From: Variovorax sp. N23
GTDB lineage: Bacteria; Pseudomonadota; Gammaproteobacteria; Burkholderiales; Burkholderiaceae_C
Length of the DNA: 64,000 bases
NCBI RefSeq assembly: GCF_025486315.1
Contig: NZ_JAOOPY010000003.1
Coordinates: 186,001 to 250,000 of the forward strand
Direction: 5' to 3'
Shown: positions 10,419-18,758 of the stretch, one piece after another
Position numbering within the stretch: position 1 is the stretch's first letter
Layout: every line of letters begins with the position of its first letter
Notes under the pieces: model-generated
Databases searched by the model: none
The model's input: the letters and a program-made list of their open reading frames with translations, nothing else
Told to the model about the DNA's origin: nothing
Translations under genes and position numbers: made by a program

Positions 10419-11240
10419 ATGGGCCAGCCTTCTCCTTCCTCATCCCTCTCCTCCTTTTCTTTCGCTTCCGCCCGACACAAGGTCTGGCGCGGCGACGAGT
10501 TGGGGGCGGCCGACATGCCGGTGGTGGGCACGGGCCATCCGGCGCTCGACGCCGAACTGCCCGGCGGCGGCTGGCCGGTGGGCGCCATGACCGAGCTGCT
10601 GCAGGACCGGCCGCAGGCGCATGTCTGGCCCTTGCTGCTGCCTGCACTGGCCCGGTCGGTGGCAACGCGCGGCGGGCCGGTGGTGCTGATCGGTGCGCCG
10701 CACGAGCCTTTCGGGCCGGCCTTGGCGGCCGGTGGGTTGCCCACCGAGGCGCTCCTGTGGGTGCGCAGCGACGCCTCGGCGGCCCGGATGTGGGCCTGCG
10801 AACAGGCCTTGCGCTGTGCCGATGTCGCGGCCGTCATGGCCTGGCTGCCGCAGGCGCGGGTGGGCGAACTGCGCCGCCTGCAACTGGCGGCCGCGCAGCA
10901 CGAGGCGCTGCTGTTCGTGATGCGGCCCGAGGCCGTGGCGCAGTCGGCTTCGCCGGCGCGGCTGCGCCTGCAACTGGTGGCGGCCGACGGCGGGCAGATG
11001 GACGTGCACCTGCTCAAGCGCCGCGGCCCGCCGCTCGCGCAGCCGCTGAGCTTGCCGGCCCGCAGCGAACGCATGACGGCGCTGCTGGCGGCCAGCCAGT
11101 GGCGGCGCCAGCGTCGCCAGCCGCAGGAGGCCGTCCAGACCGCCCCCGCCCAGGGCGCGACCATCGTGCGCCTCGATGTGCGCAGCAGGCGCAGAGAGGA
11201 GGTCGCCCATGCAGTGGATCGCCTTGCGGTGGCTGCCTGA
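10419..11240 (+). CDS. imuA: Translesion synthesis-associated protein ImuA
   Basis: 273 residues from the ATG at 10419, chosen because it immediately follows the LexA box; upstream extension would run through the operator. ImuA is a RecA/SulA-like protein that acts with ImuB and DnaE2 in SOS mutagenesis. Visible features: GTGHPALDAELPGGGWPVGAMTE near residues 37-60, then a RecA-fold-like central part (PVVLIGAPHEPFGPALAAGG) and a basic C-terminus (SQWRRQRRQ). Identification rests mainly on this N-terminal block and on the conserved gene order. The end overlaps the imuB start by 32 nt, implying translational coupling. Confidence 0.9.
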   Translation: MGQPSPSSSLSSFSFASARHKVWRGDELGAADMPVVGTGHPALDAELPGGGWPVGAMTELLQDRPQAHVWPLLLPALARSVATRGGPVVLIGAPHEPFGPALAAGGLPTEALLWVRSDASAARMWACEQALRCADVAAVMAWLPQARVGELRRLQLAAAQHEALLFVMRPEAVAQSASPARLRLQLVAADGGQMDVHLLKRRGPPLAQPLSLPARSERMTALLAASQWRRQRRQPQEAVQTAPAQGATIVRLDVRSRRREEVAHAVDRLAVAA

Positions 11241-12624
11241 AGACGATGCGGCGGTGCCTTCTTCCGACAGCGCTGCCTCCGTCCGGCCGGCCCCCGAACT
11301 GCCGCTTTCCCTCGAGGCCCTCGGCTGGTGGGCATTGCGCTACACGCCGCGCGTGGCCTGGCTCGACGAGGCGCTGGTGCTCGAGGTCTCGGCCTGCGAA
11401 CGGCTGTGGGGCGGCCTGCAGCCCCTGATGCGCCTGATGACCGCCTGGAACCCGGTGCCCGGCAGCCGCCTGCAGAAAGTGCAGGGCGCCACCAGCCTGG
11501 TCGCGCTGGCCCGGCTGCGCCTGTTCGCACTCGGCCAGCAGCCGCCGGCCGACATCCCGTCGGCCCTGCCGCTGCACACGCTGACGGCCGCGCGCGAACA
11601 TCTCGACGTGCTGGCCCGCATGGGCTGCCGCACCTGGGGCGACGTGGCAGCGCTGCCGCGCGGCGGACTGTCGCGGCGCTTCGGCGCGGCGCTGCGCGAG
11701 GCGCTCGACAGGGCCTGGGGCCTGCGGCCCGAGCGCCACACCTGGCTCACGCTGCCCGATGCCTTCGCGCAGAAGCTGGAGCTGCCCGCACTGGCCGAGA
11801 ACGCGCATGAACTGATGTGGTCGGCCAACCGGCTGCTGGCTGCACTGCAGGTGTGGTTGCGCGTTCGCCAGCGCGGGGTGCTGGCGCTGGAACTGGAATG
11901 GACGCTCGACCTCAAGCGCTACAACGGCGTCGACCTGCCGCCGCATCAGCACATCACCGTGCGCACGGCAGAGCCCACGCAGGACATGGCGCACCTGCGC
12001 CGCCTGATGAGCGAGCGGCTCGCGCTCACGAAGCTGGCTGCGCCGGCGAGCTGGCTGCGGCTTCGCTCCATCGAGACCACGCCCTGGGCCGGCGCCAGCA
12101 CCAGCTTCCTGCCTGAGGACAACCGCAAGGGCGACAAGCTGCACGAACTGGTCGAGCGGCTCAGCGCCCGGCTGGGCCCGCGCGAGGTGCTGGTGCCGGT
12201 GGCGCAGGCCGACCACCGGCCCGAAGGCATGCAGCGCTGGCAGCCGGCGCTGCGTCGTGCGACGGCATCGGGCGCCTGCGGCCTTCATCCCCACCTTCTC
12301 CCGAAAGGGGAAGGAGCCGGTGCACAGGGAGATACCCTGTATCCGCCCTGGCTGCTGCGCGAGCCCTTGCGCCTCGACATGCGCGACGGCCATCCCTGGT
12401 ACCACGGCCGCCTGCGCAGTCTGGTCGGCCCGCAGCGGCTCGAAGCGGGCTGGTGGAGCGACAGCGGCAGGGGGGGCGACGACGAAGGCGGCCACCCGGC
12501 GGTGCGCGACTACTACGTCGCCGAGAGCCCCGAAGCGGGGCTGGTGTGGATCTTCCGCGAACGGCCATCGGGCTGCTTCACCTCCGGCGAGGTGCGCTGG
12601 TTCCTGCAGGGGCTCTATGCCTGA
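11209..12624 (+). CDS. imuB: ImuB, Y-family DNA polymerase homologue (probably non-catalytic)
   Basis: 471 residues from the ATG at 11209 (GAGAGGAGG 9 nt upstream). It has Y-polymerase palm/finger-like sequence, then a helix-hairpin-helix region (ARMGCRTWGDVAALPRGGLSRRFG) and a little-finger-like domain. The acidic DxD/SxDE catalytic residues expected in an active Y-family polymerase are not seen, as usual for ImuB, which bridges DnaE2 and the beta clamp. The C-terminal FRERPSGCFTSGEVRWFLQGLYA block is characteristic. Residues ~353-380 are odd: the frame runs through a palindromic DNA repeat (12294-12314) that adds a Gly/Pro-rich loop. The stop overlaps the dnaE2 ATG. Confidence 0.9.
   Translation: MQWIALRWLPEDDAAVPSSDSAASVRPAPELPLSLEALGWWALRYTPRVAWLDEALVLEVSACERLWGGLQPLMRLMTAWNPVPGSRLQKVQGATSLVALARLRLFALGQQPPADIPSALPLHTLTAAREHLDVLARMGCRTWGDVAALPRGGLSRRFGAALREALDRAWGLRPERHTWLTLPDAFAQKLELPALAENAHELMWSANRLLAALQVWLRVRQRGVLALELEWTLDLKRYNGVDLPPHQHITVRTAEPTQDMAHLRRLMSERLALTKLAAPASWLRLRSIETTPWAGASTSFLPEDNRKGDKLHELVERLSARLGPREVLVPVAQADHRPEGMQRWQPALRRATASGACGLHPHLLPKGEGAGAQGDTLYPPWLLREPLRLDMRDGHPWYHGRLRSLVGPQRLEAGWWSDSGRGGDDEGGHPAVRDYYVAESPEAGLVWIFRERPSGCFTSGEVRWFLQGLYA
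12294..12314. repeat. Palindromic repeat element inside imuB
   Basis: CCTTCTCC, a 5-nt loop (CGAAA), then GGGGAAGG: an 8-bp hairpin with one G-T pair. It resembles the short 'CCTCTCCC...GGGAGAGG' palindromes scattered through many proteobacterial genomes, here embedded in frame within coding sequence. The flanking codons encode a low-complexity loop absent from the conserved ImuB core. Confidence 0.55.
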
Positions 12625-15600
12625 ACACACCGACAAGCAGATGCAGGCGCGGCAGCCTGCGCGGCTGCATGCGCTGCCGCCCAGGCCCACCCCGCCGGTG
12701 CACGGCCGACACGGCCTGCCCGGCTACGCCGAGTTGCACTGCCTGACGAACTTCAGCTTTCAGCGGGGCGCCTCGACGCCGCAGGAGCTGGTGGCGCAGG
12801 CCTACCACCTCGGCTACCAGGCCCTGGCCATCACCGACGAATGCTCGGTGGCCGGCATCGTGCGCGCGCACGTCGCGCTGCGCGAGCATCCCGAGGCGAT
12901 GGCCGACTGGGAGCGCACCAACCCCGACGAGCCGCCGCTCACGCGCAACCCGGGTTTCCGGCTGCTCTTCGGCAGCGAGTTCCGCTTCGAGCGCTTCAAA
13001 CTGGTGGCCATCGCGCACGACCTCGAAGGCTGGGGCCAGCTCTGCGAATTCATCACCGCGGCGCGCACCGGCGATGCGCCCAAGGGCGCGTACCAGGTGA
13101 GCTGGGAGCGCAGCGATGTCGCGTCGCTGCAGCATTGCGAGATCCTGCTCGTGCCGCATCGTCCGCCGGGCGGCGCCATGGATGTCGCATCGATGTGCGC
13201 CGACGTGGCCGCCGCCAAGGCGCTCTATGGCGAGCACCTGTGGATCGCGGTCGAACTGCTCAACGAACTCGACGACGACCTGTGGCTGATGACGCTCGAA
13301 GAAGTGGGCGAGGCTACCGGCGTGCCCCTGGTCGCGGCCGGCGACGTGCACATGCACAAGCGCTCGCGCAAGCGGCTGCAGGACGTGGTCACGGCCATCC
13401 GCGAAGGCAAGCCGGTGGCCGAGTGCGGCTTCGCGCTGCAGGGCAATGCCGAGCGGCACCTGCGCTCGCGCATCCGGCTGGAAAACCTCTACCCGGCCGA
13501 ATGGCTGTCGAACACGCTGACGGTGATGGGGCGTTGTCGCTTCGACCCCGACGACATCAAGAAGCACTACGCGTACCCGCTGGAGCTGCTGGGCAACGGC
13601 GAGACGCCGGCGCAGACGCTGGTGCGCAAGACCTGGGAGGGCGCGCTGACGAGGTATCCGCTCGAACGCTATGCGAGCGGCATTCCGGAGAAGGTCTGCC
13701 GGCAGGTCCAGCACGAACTCGCGCTGATCATCGAGAAGCACTACGAGATGTTCTTCCTGACGGTCGAAGACATCGTGCGCTTCGCCAGGGAGCGGAGCAT
13801 CCTCTGCCAGGGCCGCGGCTCGTCGGCCAACTCGGCGGTCTGCTACTGCCTGGGCATCACGGCCATCAACCCGGACACGGGGCATCTGCTGTTCGAGCGC
13901 TTCCTGAGCCGTGAACGCAACGAGCCGCCCGATATCGACGTCGACTTCGAGCACCAGCGGCGCGAAGAGGTCATCCAGTACATCTACGACAAATACGGCC
14001 GCGACCGCGCCGCCATCGCCGCCGTGGTCATCTGCTACCGGTCCCGCAGCGCCCTGCGCGACGTCGGCAAGGCGATGGGGGTCAACGAGCGCCTGGTCGA
14101 CGAGTTCGCCAAGGACCATTACTGGTTCGACCAGACCGTGCTGGTGGATCGCCTCGAAGAAGCGATGGAACGCACCGGCGTGCGCGAGAGCCTGCAGAAG
14201 CTGCAGCTGTGGCTCGAGCTCACGAATGACCTCAAGGGCTTTCCGCGCCACCTGAGCCAGCATGTCGGCGGCTTCGTGCTCACGCAGACGAAGCTCACGC
14301 GCCTGGTGCCGGTCGAGAAGGCATCCATGAAGGATCGCTCCGTGATCCAGTGGGAGAAGAACGACCTCGAGGCCATGGGCATGCTCAAGGTCGACGTGCT
14401 GGCGCTCGGCATGCTGAGCGCGATCAAGCGCGGGCTCGACGTCGTGAACCGCTGGCGCGGCACGTCGCTGGAGATGCATCACATCGCGGATGACGACCCG
14501 AAGGTCTACGACATGATCTGCGCGGCCGACACCATCGGCGTGTTCCAGATCGAGAGCCGGGCGCAGATGTCGATGCTGCCGCGCCTGCAGCCGCGCACCT
14601 ACTACGACCTGGTGGTCGAAGTCGCCATCGTGCGACCGGGGCCGATCCAGGGCGGCATGGTGCATCCGTACCTGAAGAACCGCGAGAAAGAGCGCCGGGG
14701 CGAGCCGATCACGTACCGCTACCCCCAGTTGAAGGAAGCGCTGGGCCGCACGCTGGGCATCCCGATCTTCCAGGAACAGGTGATGCAGATCGCGATGGTC
14801 GCGGCCCGGTTCAGCTCCGACGAGGCCGATGGCCTGCGCCGAGCGATGGCGGCCTGGAAGCACACCGGGCACATCGAGAAGTTCCAGAGCAAGCTGATCG
14901 AAGGCATGGTCGACAACGGCTACGACCGGCCTTTTTCGGAAGCCATCTTCGAGCAGGTCAAGGGCTTCGGCGACTACGGCTTTCCCGAAAGCCACGCCGC
15001 CAGCTTCGCGCTGCTGGTGGTCGTGAGCAGCTGGCTCAAGTGCCACGAGCCGGCCTGCTTCCTGGCGGCGATGCTCGATTCGCAGCCCATGGGTTTCTAT
15101 TCGGCATCGCAGCTGGTGCAGGACGCGCGGCGCCACGGCGTGGAGGTGCGGCCGGTCGACGTGACGCTGAGCGAACTCGACAGCACGCTCGAAGCACGGT
15201 CCCACGATGCGTCGCACCGGCCATCCGCCGATCCGCAGTACGCCGGGTTCCAGGGCCGGCCCGATCAGCCGGCGGTGCGTCTGGGGCTCAGGCGGATCGT
15301 TTCGCTCAGCGAGGCCGGTGCCAGGCGACTGCTCGAAGCCCGCACCTTCGCGCCCTTCGCCAGCACCGAGGACCTGGCCGTGCGCGCCGACCTCGACACC
15401 AAGGACATGGCCGCGCTCGCCGGCGCCGATGCCCTGATGCGCCTGTCGGGCCACCGCCGCCAGCAGGTGTGGGACGCCACCGCGACGCGGGGCGTGGGGG
15501 GGCGGGCGCCGGCCCTGCTCAAGGGCGTGCCGATCCACGAAGCACCGCTGCGGCTGCCCGAAGCGTCGGAGGGTGAGGAGATCGTCGGTGACTACGCGTC

Positions 15601-16003
15601 GCTCAACCTCACGCTGCGTCGCCACCCGCTCGCGCTGCTGCGCCCCCGCATGGCGCGCTTCAGGCTGCTGAGCGCGCAGGAGCTGAGCGACGTGCCGCAT
15701 GGCCGCACGGTGCGCGCCTGCGGCATCGTCACCATGCGCCAGCGCCCGCAGACCGCCAAGGGCACGATCTTCGTGTCGCTGGAGGACGAGACCGGCATCG
15801 TCAACGTGATCGTCTGGCACGACGTGGTCGAGGCGCAGCGCGAGCCGCTCCTCAAGTCGAAGCTGCTGGCGGTGCAGGGCGTGTGGCAGCGCGACACGGC
15901 CAGCGGCGGGCAGGTGCGGCACCTGCTGGCCCAGCGCTTCAAGGACCTCACGCCCTGGCTGGGCCGGCTCGCCGAGGGGCGGCGCAGCCGGGACTTTCAT
16001 TGA
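12617..16003 (+). CDS. dnaE2: Error-prone DNA polymerase III alpha subunit DnaE2
   Basis: 1128 residues, slightly longer than the usual ~1030-1090. The ATG at 12617 overlaps the imuB stop by 8 nt. Domains in order: N-terminal PHP domain (YAELHCLTNFSFQRGAS, ~residues 36-52; GDVHMHKRSRKRLQD), C-family polymerase core with RGSSANSAVCYCLGIT and the catalytic aspartates in PPDIDVDFEHQRR, fingers (GFPRHLSQHVGGFVL), tandem HhH region (GLRRIVSLSEAGARRLLEAR) and a C-terminal OB fold (GIVTMRQRPQTAKGTIFVSL). It copies across lesions at the replication fork with ImuA/ImuB during the SOS response. It is distinguished from housekeeping DnaE by the short C-terminus, lack of a clear clamp motif and operon context. 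Confidence 0.95.
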   Translation: MPEHTDKQMQARQPARLHALPPRPTPPVHGRHGLPGYAELHCLTNFSFQRGASTPQELVAQAYHLGYQALAITDECSVAGIVRAHVALREHPEAMADWERTNPDEPPLTRNPGFRLLFGSEFRFERFKLVAIAHDLEGWGQLCEFITAARTGDAPKGAYQVSWERSDVASLQHCEILLVPHRPPGGAMDVASMCADVAAAKALYGEHLWIAVELLNELDDDLWLMTLEEVGEATGVPLVAAGDVHMHKRSRKRLQDVVTAIREGKPVAECGFALQGNAERHLRSRIRLENLYPAEWLSNTLTVMGRCRFDPDDIKKHYAYPLELLGNGETPAQTLVRKTWEGALTRYPLERYASGIPEKVCRQVQHELALIIEKHYEMFFLTVEDIVRFARERSILCQGRGSSANSAVCYCLGITAINPDTGHLLFERFLSRERNEPPDIDVDFEHQRREEVIQYIYDKYGRDRAAIAAVVICYRSRSALRDVGKAMGVNERLVDEFAKDHYWFDQTVLVDRLEEAMERTGVRESLQKLQLWLELTNDLKGFPRHLSQHVGGFVLTQTKLTRLVPVEKASMKDRSVIQWEKNDLEAMGMLKVDVLALGMLSAIKRGLDVVNRWRGTSLEMHHIADDDPKVYDMICAADTIGVFQIESRAQMSMLPRLQPRTYYDLVVEVAIVRPGPIQGGMVHPYLKNREKERRGEPITYRYPQLKEALGRTLGIPIFQEQVMQIAMVAARFSSDEADGLRRAMAAWKHTGHIEKFQSKLIEGMVDNGYDRPFSEAIFEQVKGFGDYGFPESHAASFALLVVVSSWLKCHEPACFLAAMLDSQPMGFYSASQLVQDARRHGVEVRPVDVTLSELDSTLEARSHDASHRPSADPQYAGFQGRPDQPAVRLGLRRIVSLSEAGARRLLEARTFAPFASTEDLAVRADLDTKDMAALAGADALMRLSGHRRQQVWDATATRGVGGRAPALLKGVPIHEAPLRLPEASEGEEIVGDYASLNLTLRRHPLALLRPRMARFRLLSAQELSDVPHGRTVRACGIVTMRQRPQTAKGTIFVSLEDETGIVNVIVWHDVVEAQREPLLKSKLLAVQGVWQRDTASGGQVRHLLAQRFKDLTPWLGRLAEGRRSRDFH

Positions 16004-16011
16004 ACGGGCGC

Positions 16012-16028
16012 CTCGGGCATCCCCCGAG
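16012..16028 (+). terminator. Possible terminator hairpin after dnaE2
   Basis: CTCGGG and CCCGAG form a 6-bp stem with a 5-nt loop just after the dnaE2 stop. The following sequence (TTGGCATTTG) is only weakly T-rich, so this is a weak candidate. Confidence 0.3.
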
Positions 16029-16112
16029 TTGGCATTTGTGATCGGTTTGTGAAATCTGCGGCAGCGGAGGGTCCCGCGCGCGCGATCCCACACTAGGATC
16101 GATGGGCTGCCC

Positions 16113-17624
16113 ATGCAACTCATCGAAAGCCGCCAACCCCAACTGCTCGTCGTCGACCACGACGGAACGTCGAGTGCGGCCCTCTGCGAGATGCTGGCCT
16201 CGCTCGGGTATGACCTGGCGCAGGCGGTCGGCCTCGAGGCAGCGTCGACCTGCCTGGTGGGCAGGAATGCCGACATCGTCCTCCTCCATGTCGGCCAAAT
16301 CCCCACGGAAGGTCTCGGCTCGGCGATCTGCCGACTGCGGCAAGCGTCGGGAACGACCTGGATGCCTGTGCTGCTGCTGGCCGAGCGCGCCGACGAGTCA
16401 GCGGTGGCGCAGGCACTTCAAAGCGGGGCCGACGACGTGCTGATGCTCCCCATCGGGGGGGCGCTGCTCGACGCCAAGCTGACGCGGTGGTCGCACACGC
16501 TGCAGCGGCAGCTGTCGACGGCGCGCCTGGTGCAGCGGCAGCGCGACATCCAGGACAACATCCTGGATTCGGTCCTGACGCTCGATGAGGACGGCCGAGC
16601 CGTCGAAGCCAACCTGGCGGCCTGCCAGACCTTCGGCGGGGGCAGGCCGGACGCCCTCGTGACCCGGGACATCGCGACGGTGGCCGCCTGTGCACGCAAC
16701 GCGCTGCTCGCAGGGGGGCGGATGTCGCTGCGGCGTGGCGACGGCACGCACTTCCAAGCCGACGTGTCGGTCAGCCAATGGATGGAAGGGGAGGGAACCC
16801 GCACGACGCTCGTCGTTCGCGACCTGACCGAACAACTGCGCATCGACCGCATGCGCGACGAATTCGTCGCCACGGTCAGCCACGAGCTGCGCACGCCCCT
16901 GACCTCGGTGCTGGGGGCCATCGGCCTGCTGACCTCGGGCGCCGCCGGCGCCCTGCCGATCCAGGCGATTCCCCTGGCCGCGGCGGTGCAGCGCAACGGG
17001 GTACGCCTGAGCAAGCTGATCGACGACATCCTCGACCTGACCAAGCTCGAGGGCGACCGGATGGCCTTGCGCCTCAAGGTGAAGCCGTTGGCGCGTGTCA
17101 TCCAGGAGGCCATCAGCGCCAACCAGGGCTACGCCAGCGGCCTGGGCGTCTATCTGCGTGCCGAAATGGCAGAGCCGGCCCTGGCCGATGCGTTGGTGTC
17201 GGTGGACGCCGATCGCCTGCAGCAGGTGTTCGGCAACCTGCTGTCGAATGCGATCAAGCATTCGCCCCGCGGCGAAACGGTCGTGGTGCGGCTGAGCACG
17301 CGCTCGGACGGACTGTGCGTCAGCGTGTCCGACAACGGACCCGGCGTGGCGGCCGACTTTCGCCAGCGGCTGTTCGAGAAGTTCTCGCAGGAAGACACCA
17401 GCGACCGCCGTTCGCAGGGCGGTACCGGCCTGGGCCTGTACATCGCCCGCCTGCTCGTCGAGCAGATGGCCGGCCGCATTTCCGCCGACACGCCGGCATC
17501 CAGGGGCGCGACGTTCAGCGTGTGGCTGCCGCGAGCGCCTTCGGACGCGAACGTGTTCCCCGAAGCGCACGAACGTGCGCCCCCTTCGGCGACCTGGCCC
17601 ACGGAGGATAGCCATGCAGGATAG
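16113..17624 (+). CDS. Histidine kinase with N-terminal pseudo-receiver domain
   Basis: 503 residues, no membrane segment, so cytoplasmic. Residues ~9-125 have a receiver fold (QLLVVDHDGTSS...), but the phospho-acceptor Asp is replaced by His59 (DIVLLHV), the switch Ser/Thr by Ala90, and the conserved Lys-Pro by Leu112-Pro113. The domain is therefore degenerate and unlikely to be phosphorylated. A PAS-like stretch follows (~145-240), then HisKA with H257 (VSHELRTPL) and HATPase_c with N box (FGNLLSNAIKHSP), G1 (DNGPGVA) and G2 (GGTGLGLYIA). The kinase core looks active. It opens a gene cluster and overlaps the receiver gene by 11 nt, suggesting that protein as phosphate acceptor. Confidence 0.9.
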   Translation: MQLIESRQPQLLVVDHDGTSSAALCEMLASLGYDLAQAVGLEAASTCLVGRNADIVLLHVGQIPTEGLGSAICRLRQASGTTWMPVLLLAERADESAVAQALQSGADDVLMLPIGGALLDAKLTRWSHTLQRQLSTARLVQRQRDIQDNILDSVLTLDEDGRAVEANLAACQTFGGGRPDALVTRDIATVAACARNALLAGGRMSLRRGDGTHFQADVSVSQWMEGEGTRTTLVVRDLTEQLRIDRMRDEFVATVSHELRTPLTSVLGAIGLLTSGAAGALPIQAIPLAAAVQRNGVRLSKLIDDILDLTKLEGDRMALRLKVKPLARVIQEAISANQGYASGLGVYLRAEMAEPALADALVSVDADRLQQVFGNLLSNAIKHSPRGETVVVRLSTRSDGLCVSVSDNGPGVAADFRQRLFEKFSQEDTSDRRSQGGTGLGLYIARLLVEQMAGRISADTPASRGATFSVWLPRAPSDANVFPEAHERAPPSATWPTEDSHAG

Positions 17625-18015
17625 ATTGCGCCGCGTCATGTGCGTCGAGGACGACGCCGACATCCGGATGGTCCTGGAGTTCAGCCTGGGGACCGTCGGG
17701 GGCTACGAGGTCTGCATGTGCGCCAGCGGCCACGAAGCCGTCTTTGCCGCCCAGGTCTTCAAGCCCGACCTCATCCTGCTCGACGTGATGATGCCCGGAC
17801 TGAGCGGCCCCGAGACGCTGGGCGCGCTGCGCGAACTGCCCGCCCTGGCGGGCGTTCCGAGCGTCTTCCTCACGGCCAAGGCCATGCCGGACCAGCTCGA
17901 GGAACTGATGCAGTACGGCGCGACCGGTGTCATCGTCAAGCCCTTCGACCCGATGCGCTTACCCCGCGACATCCTCATCTATTGGGAACATGGACGTGCG
18001 CACCACGCTGGTTGA
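17614..18015 (+). CDS. Single-domain response regulator
   Basis: 133 residues, receiver domain only. It has the acidic pair (VEDDAD, residues 11-16), phospho-acceptor Asp57 (LILLDVMMPG), Thr87 and Lys109-Pro110 (VIVKPFDP), a complete active site. GGAGGA lies 7 nt before the ATG at 17614, which overlaps the kinase gene stop. With no output domain it should act as a phosphate shuttle (CheY/Spo0F-like), and the Hpt protein encoded next is the natural partner. The 3' end overlaps the Hpt gene by 26 nt. Confidence 0.9.
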   Translation: MQDRLRRVMCVEDDADIRMVLEFSLGTVGGYEVCMCASGHEAVFAAQVFKPDLILLDVMMPGLSGPETLGALRELPALAGVPSVFLTAKAMPDQLEELMQYGATGVIVKPFDPMRLPRDILIYWEHGRAHHAG

Positions 18016-18322
18016 CCCCTTGCCCGAAGGAACCGCACAGGCCTTTTTTCGCATGCAGGTGCGCTTTGTCGACGGCCTGCCTGCCAGAGGGGCCGCCATT
18101 CATGCGGCGACGGACAACGCGCAGCGCGAGGCCCTGCTGCACCGATTGAAGGGCGCCGCCGGGAGCTTCGGCTTCGCTGCCTTGAGCAGTGCCGCGCACC
18201 GTGCCGAGGAGGCCGCCTCGCGCGCCGACGCGGCGGCCCTCGGCGCGGCCTTGCGCGACATCTCGACGGAAATCGAAGCGTTGACACGCGGCGATGCCGC
18301 TTCCCACCTGCATTCACCCTGA
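17990..18322 (+). CDS. Hpt domain phosphotransfer protein
   Basis: 110 residues, a stand-alone Hpt domain. The phospho-accepting histidine is His51 in LLHRLKGAAGSFGF, the canonical Hpt helix motif. The start at 17990 (MDVRTTLVDP) gives the normal domain size; the frame is also open upstream but overlaps the receiver gene. Hpt proteins relay phosphate between receiver domains; sandwiched between a kinase/receiver pair and a partner-switching module, it resembles HptB of Pseudomonas in position. No strong ribosome site is visible, so translational coupling is likely. Confidence 0.88.
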   Translation: MDVRTTLVDPLPEGTAQAFFRMQVRFVDGLPARGAAIHAATDNAQREALLHRLKGAAGSFGFAALSSAAHRAEEAASRADAAALGAALRDISTEIEALTRGDAASHLHSP

Positions 18323-18334
18323 AAACAGTCCAGC

Positions 18335-18694
18335 ATGAGAATCCATTCGACCGTCGTGGGCGACAGCACGCTCGTCATTCAGCTGCGCGAGGAAAGTCTC
18401 GACGCCAGCAACGTGCAGGTCTTCAAGGACGCGGTCCAGGCCCTGTTGAAACATCACGCGTGCGTGGTGTTCGATCTGGAGGGCGTCCGTTTCATCGACA
18501 GCTCGGGCATCGGGGCGCTGCTGTCGTGCATGCGCCAGATGCGCCAGCGGCAGGGCGAGATGCGGCTGTGCGGCCTGTCTGGCACCGTGATCGCCCTGTT
18601 CGAGCTGATGCGGCTGGACCGTGTGTTCAGCGTGTTCGCCACCTGCGCGGACGCCACCGACCTCGAAGCCTGCGGAGGTGCGCCGAGGCCATGA
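18335..18694 (+). CDS. STAS-domain anti-sigma factor antagonist
   Basis: 119 residues forming a single STAS domain of the SpoIIAA/RsbV type. The phosphorylation site region is FIDSSGIGALLS (Ser56/Ser57), matching the invariant D-S-S-G-I-G block. In partner switching, an RsbW/SpoIIAB-like kinase phosphorylates this serine and a PP2C phosphatase removes the phosphate, freeing it to bind a target. Both activities are predicted in the fusion protein encoded just downstream. It is comparable in architecture to HsbA of Pseudomonas aeruginosa. Starts 12 nt after the Hpt gene. Confidence 0.92.
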   Translation: MRIHSTVVGDSTLVIQLREESLDASNVQVFKDAVQALLKHHACVVFDLEGVRFIDSSGIGALLSCMRQMRQRQGEMRLCGLSGTVIALFELMRLDRVFSVFATCADATDLEACGGAPRP

Positions 18695-18758
18695 ACCCGG
18701 CGAGCGCGTCTTCCGGCGCCGGTCGACGGTGGGGCCTTCGCGGGATGGCCGTTCCCCG

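Noticed and set aside
12578..16306. Open frame of over 1200 codons antisense to dnaE2
   Set aside because: It mirrors dnaE2 codon positions in very GC-rich DNA, gives Arg/Ala/His-rich sequence with no domain, and conflicts with a strongly supported gene.
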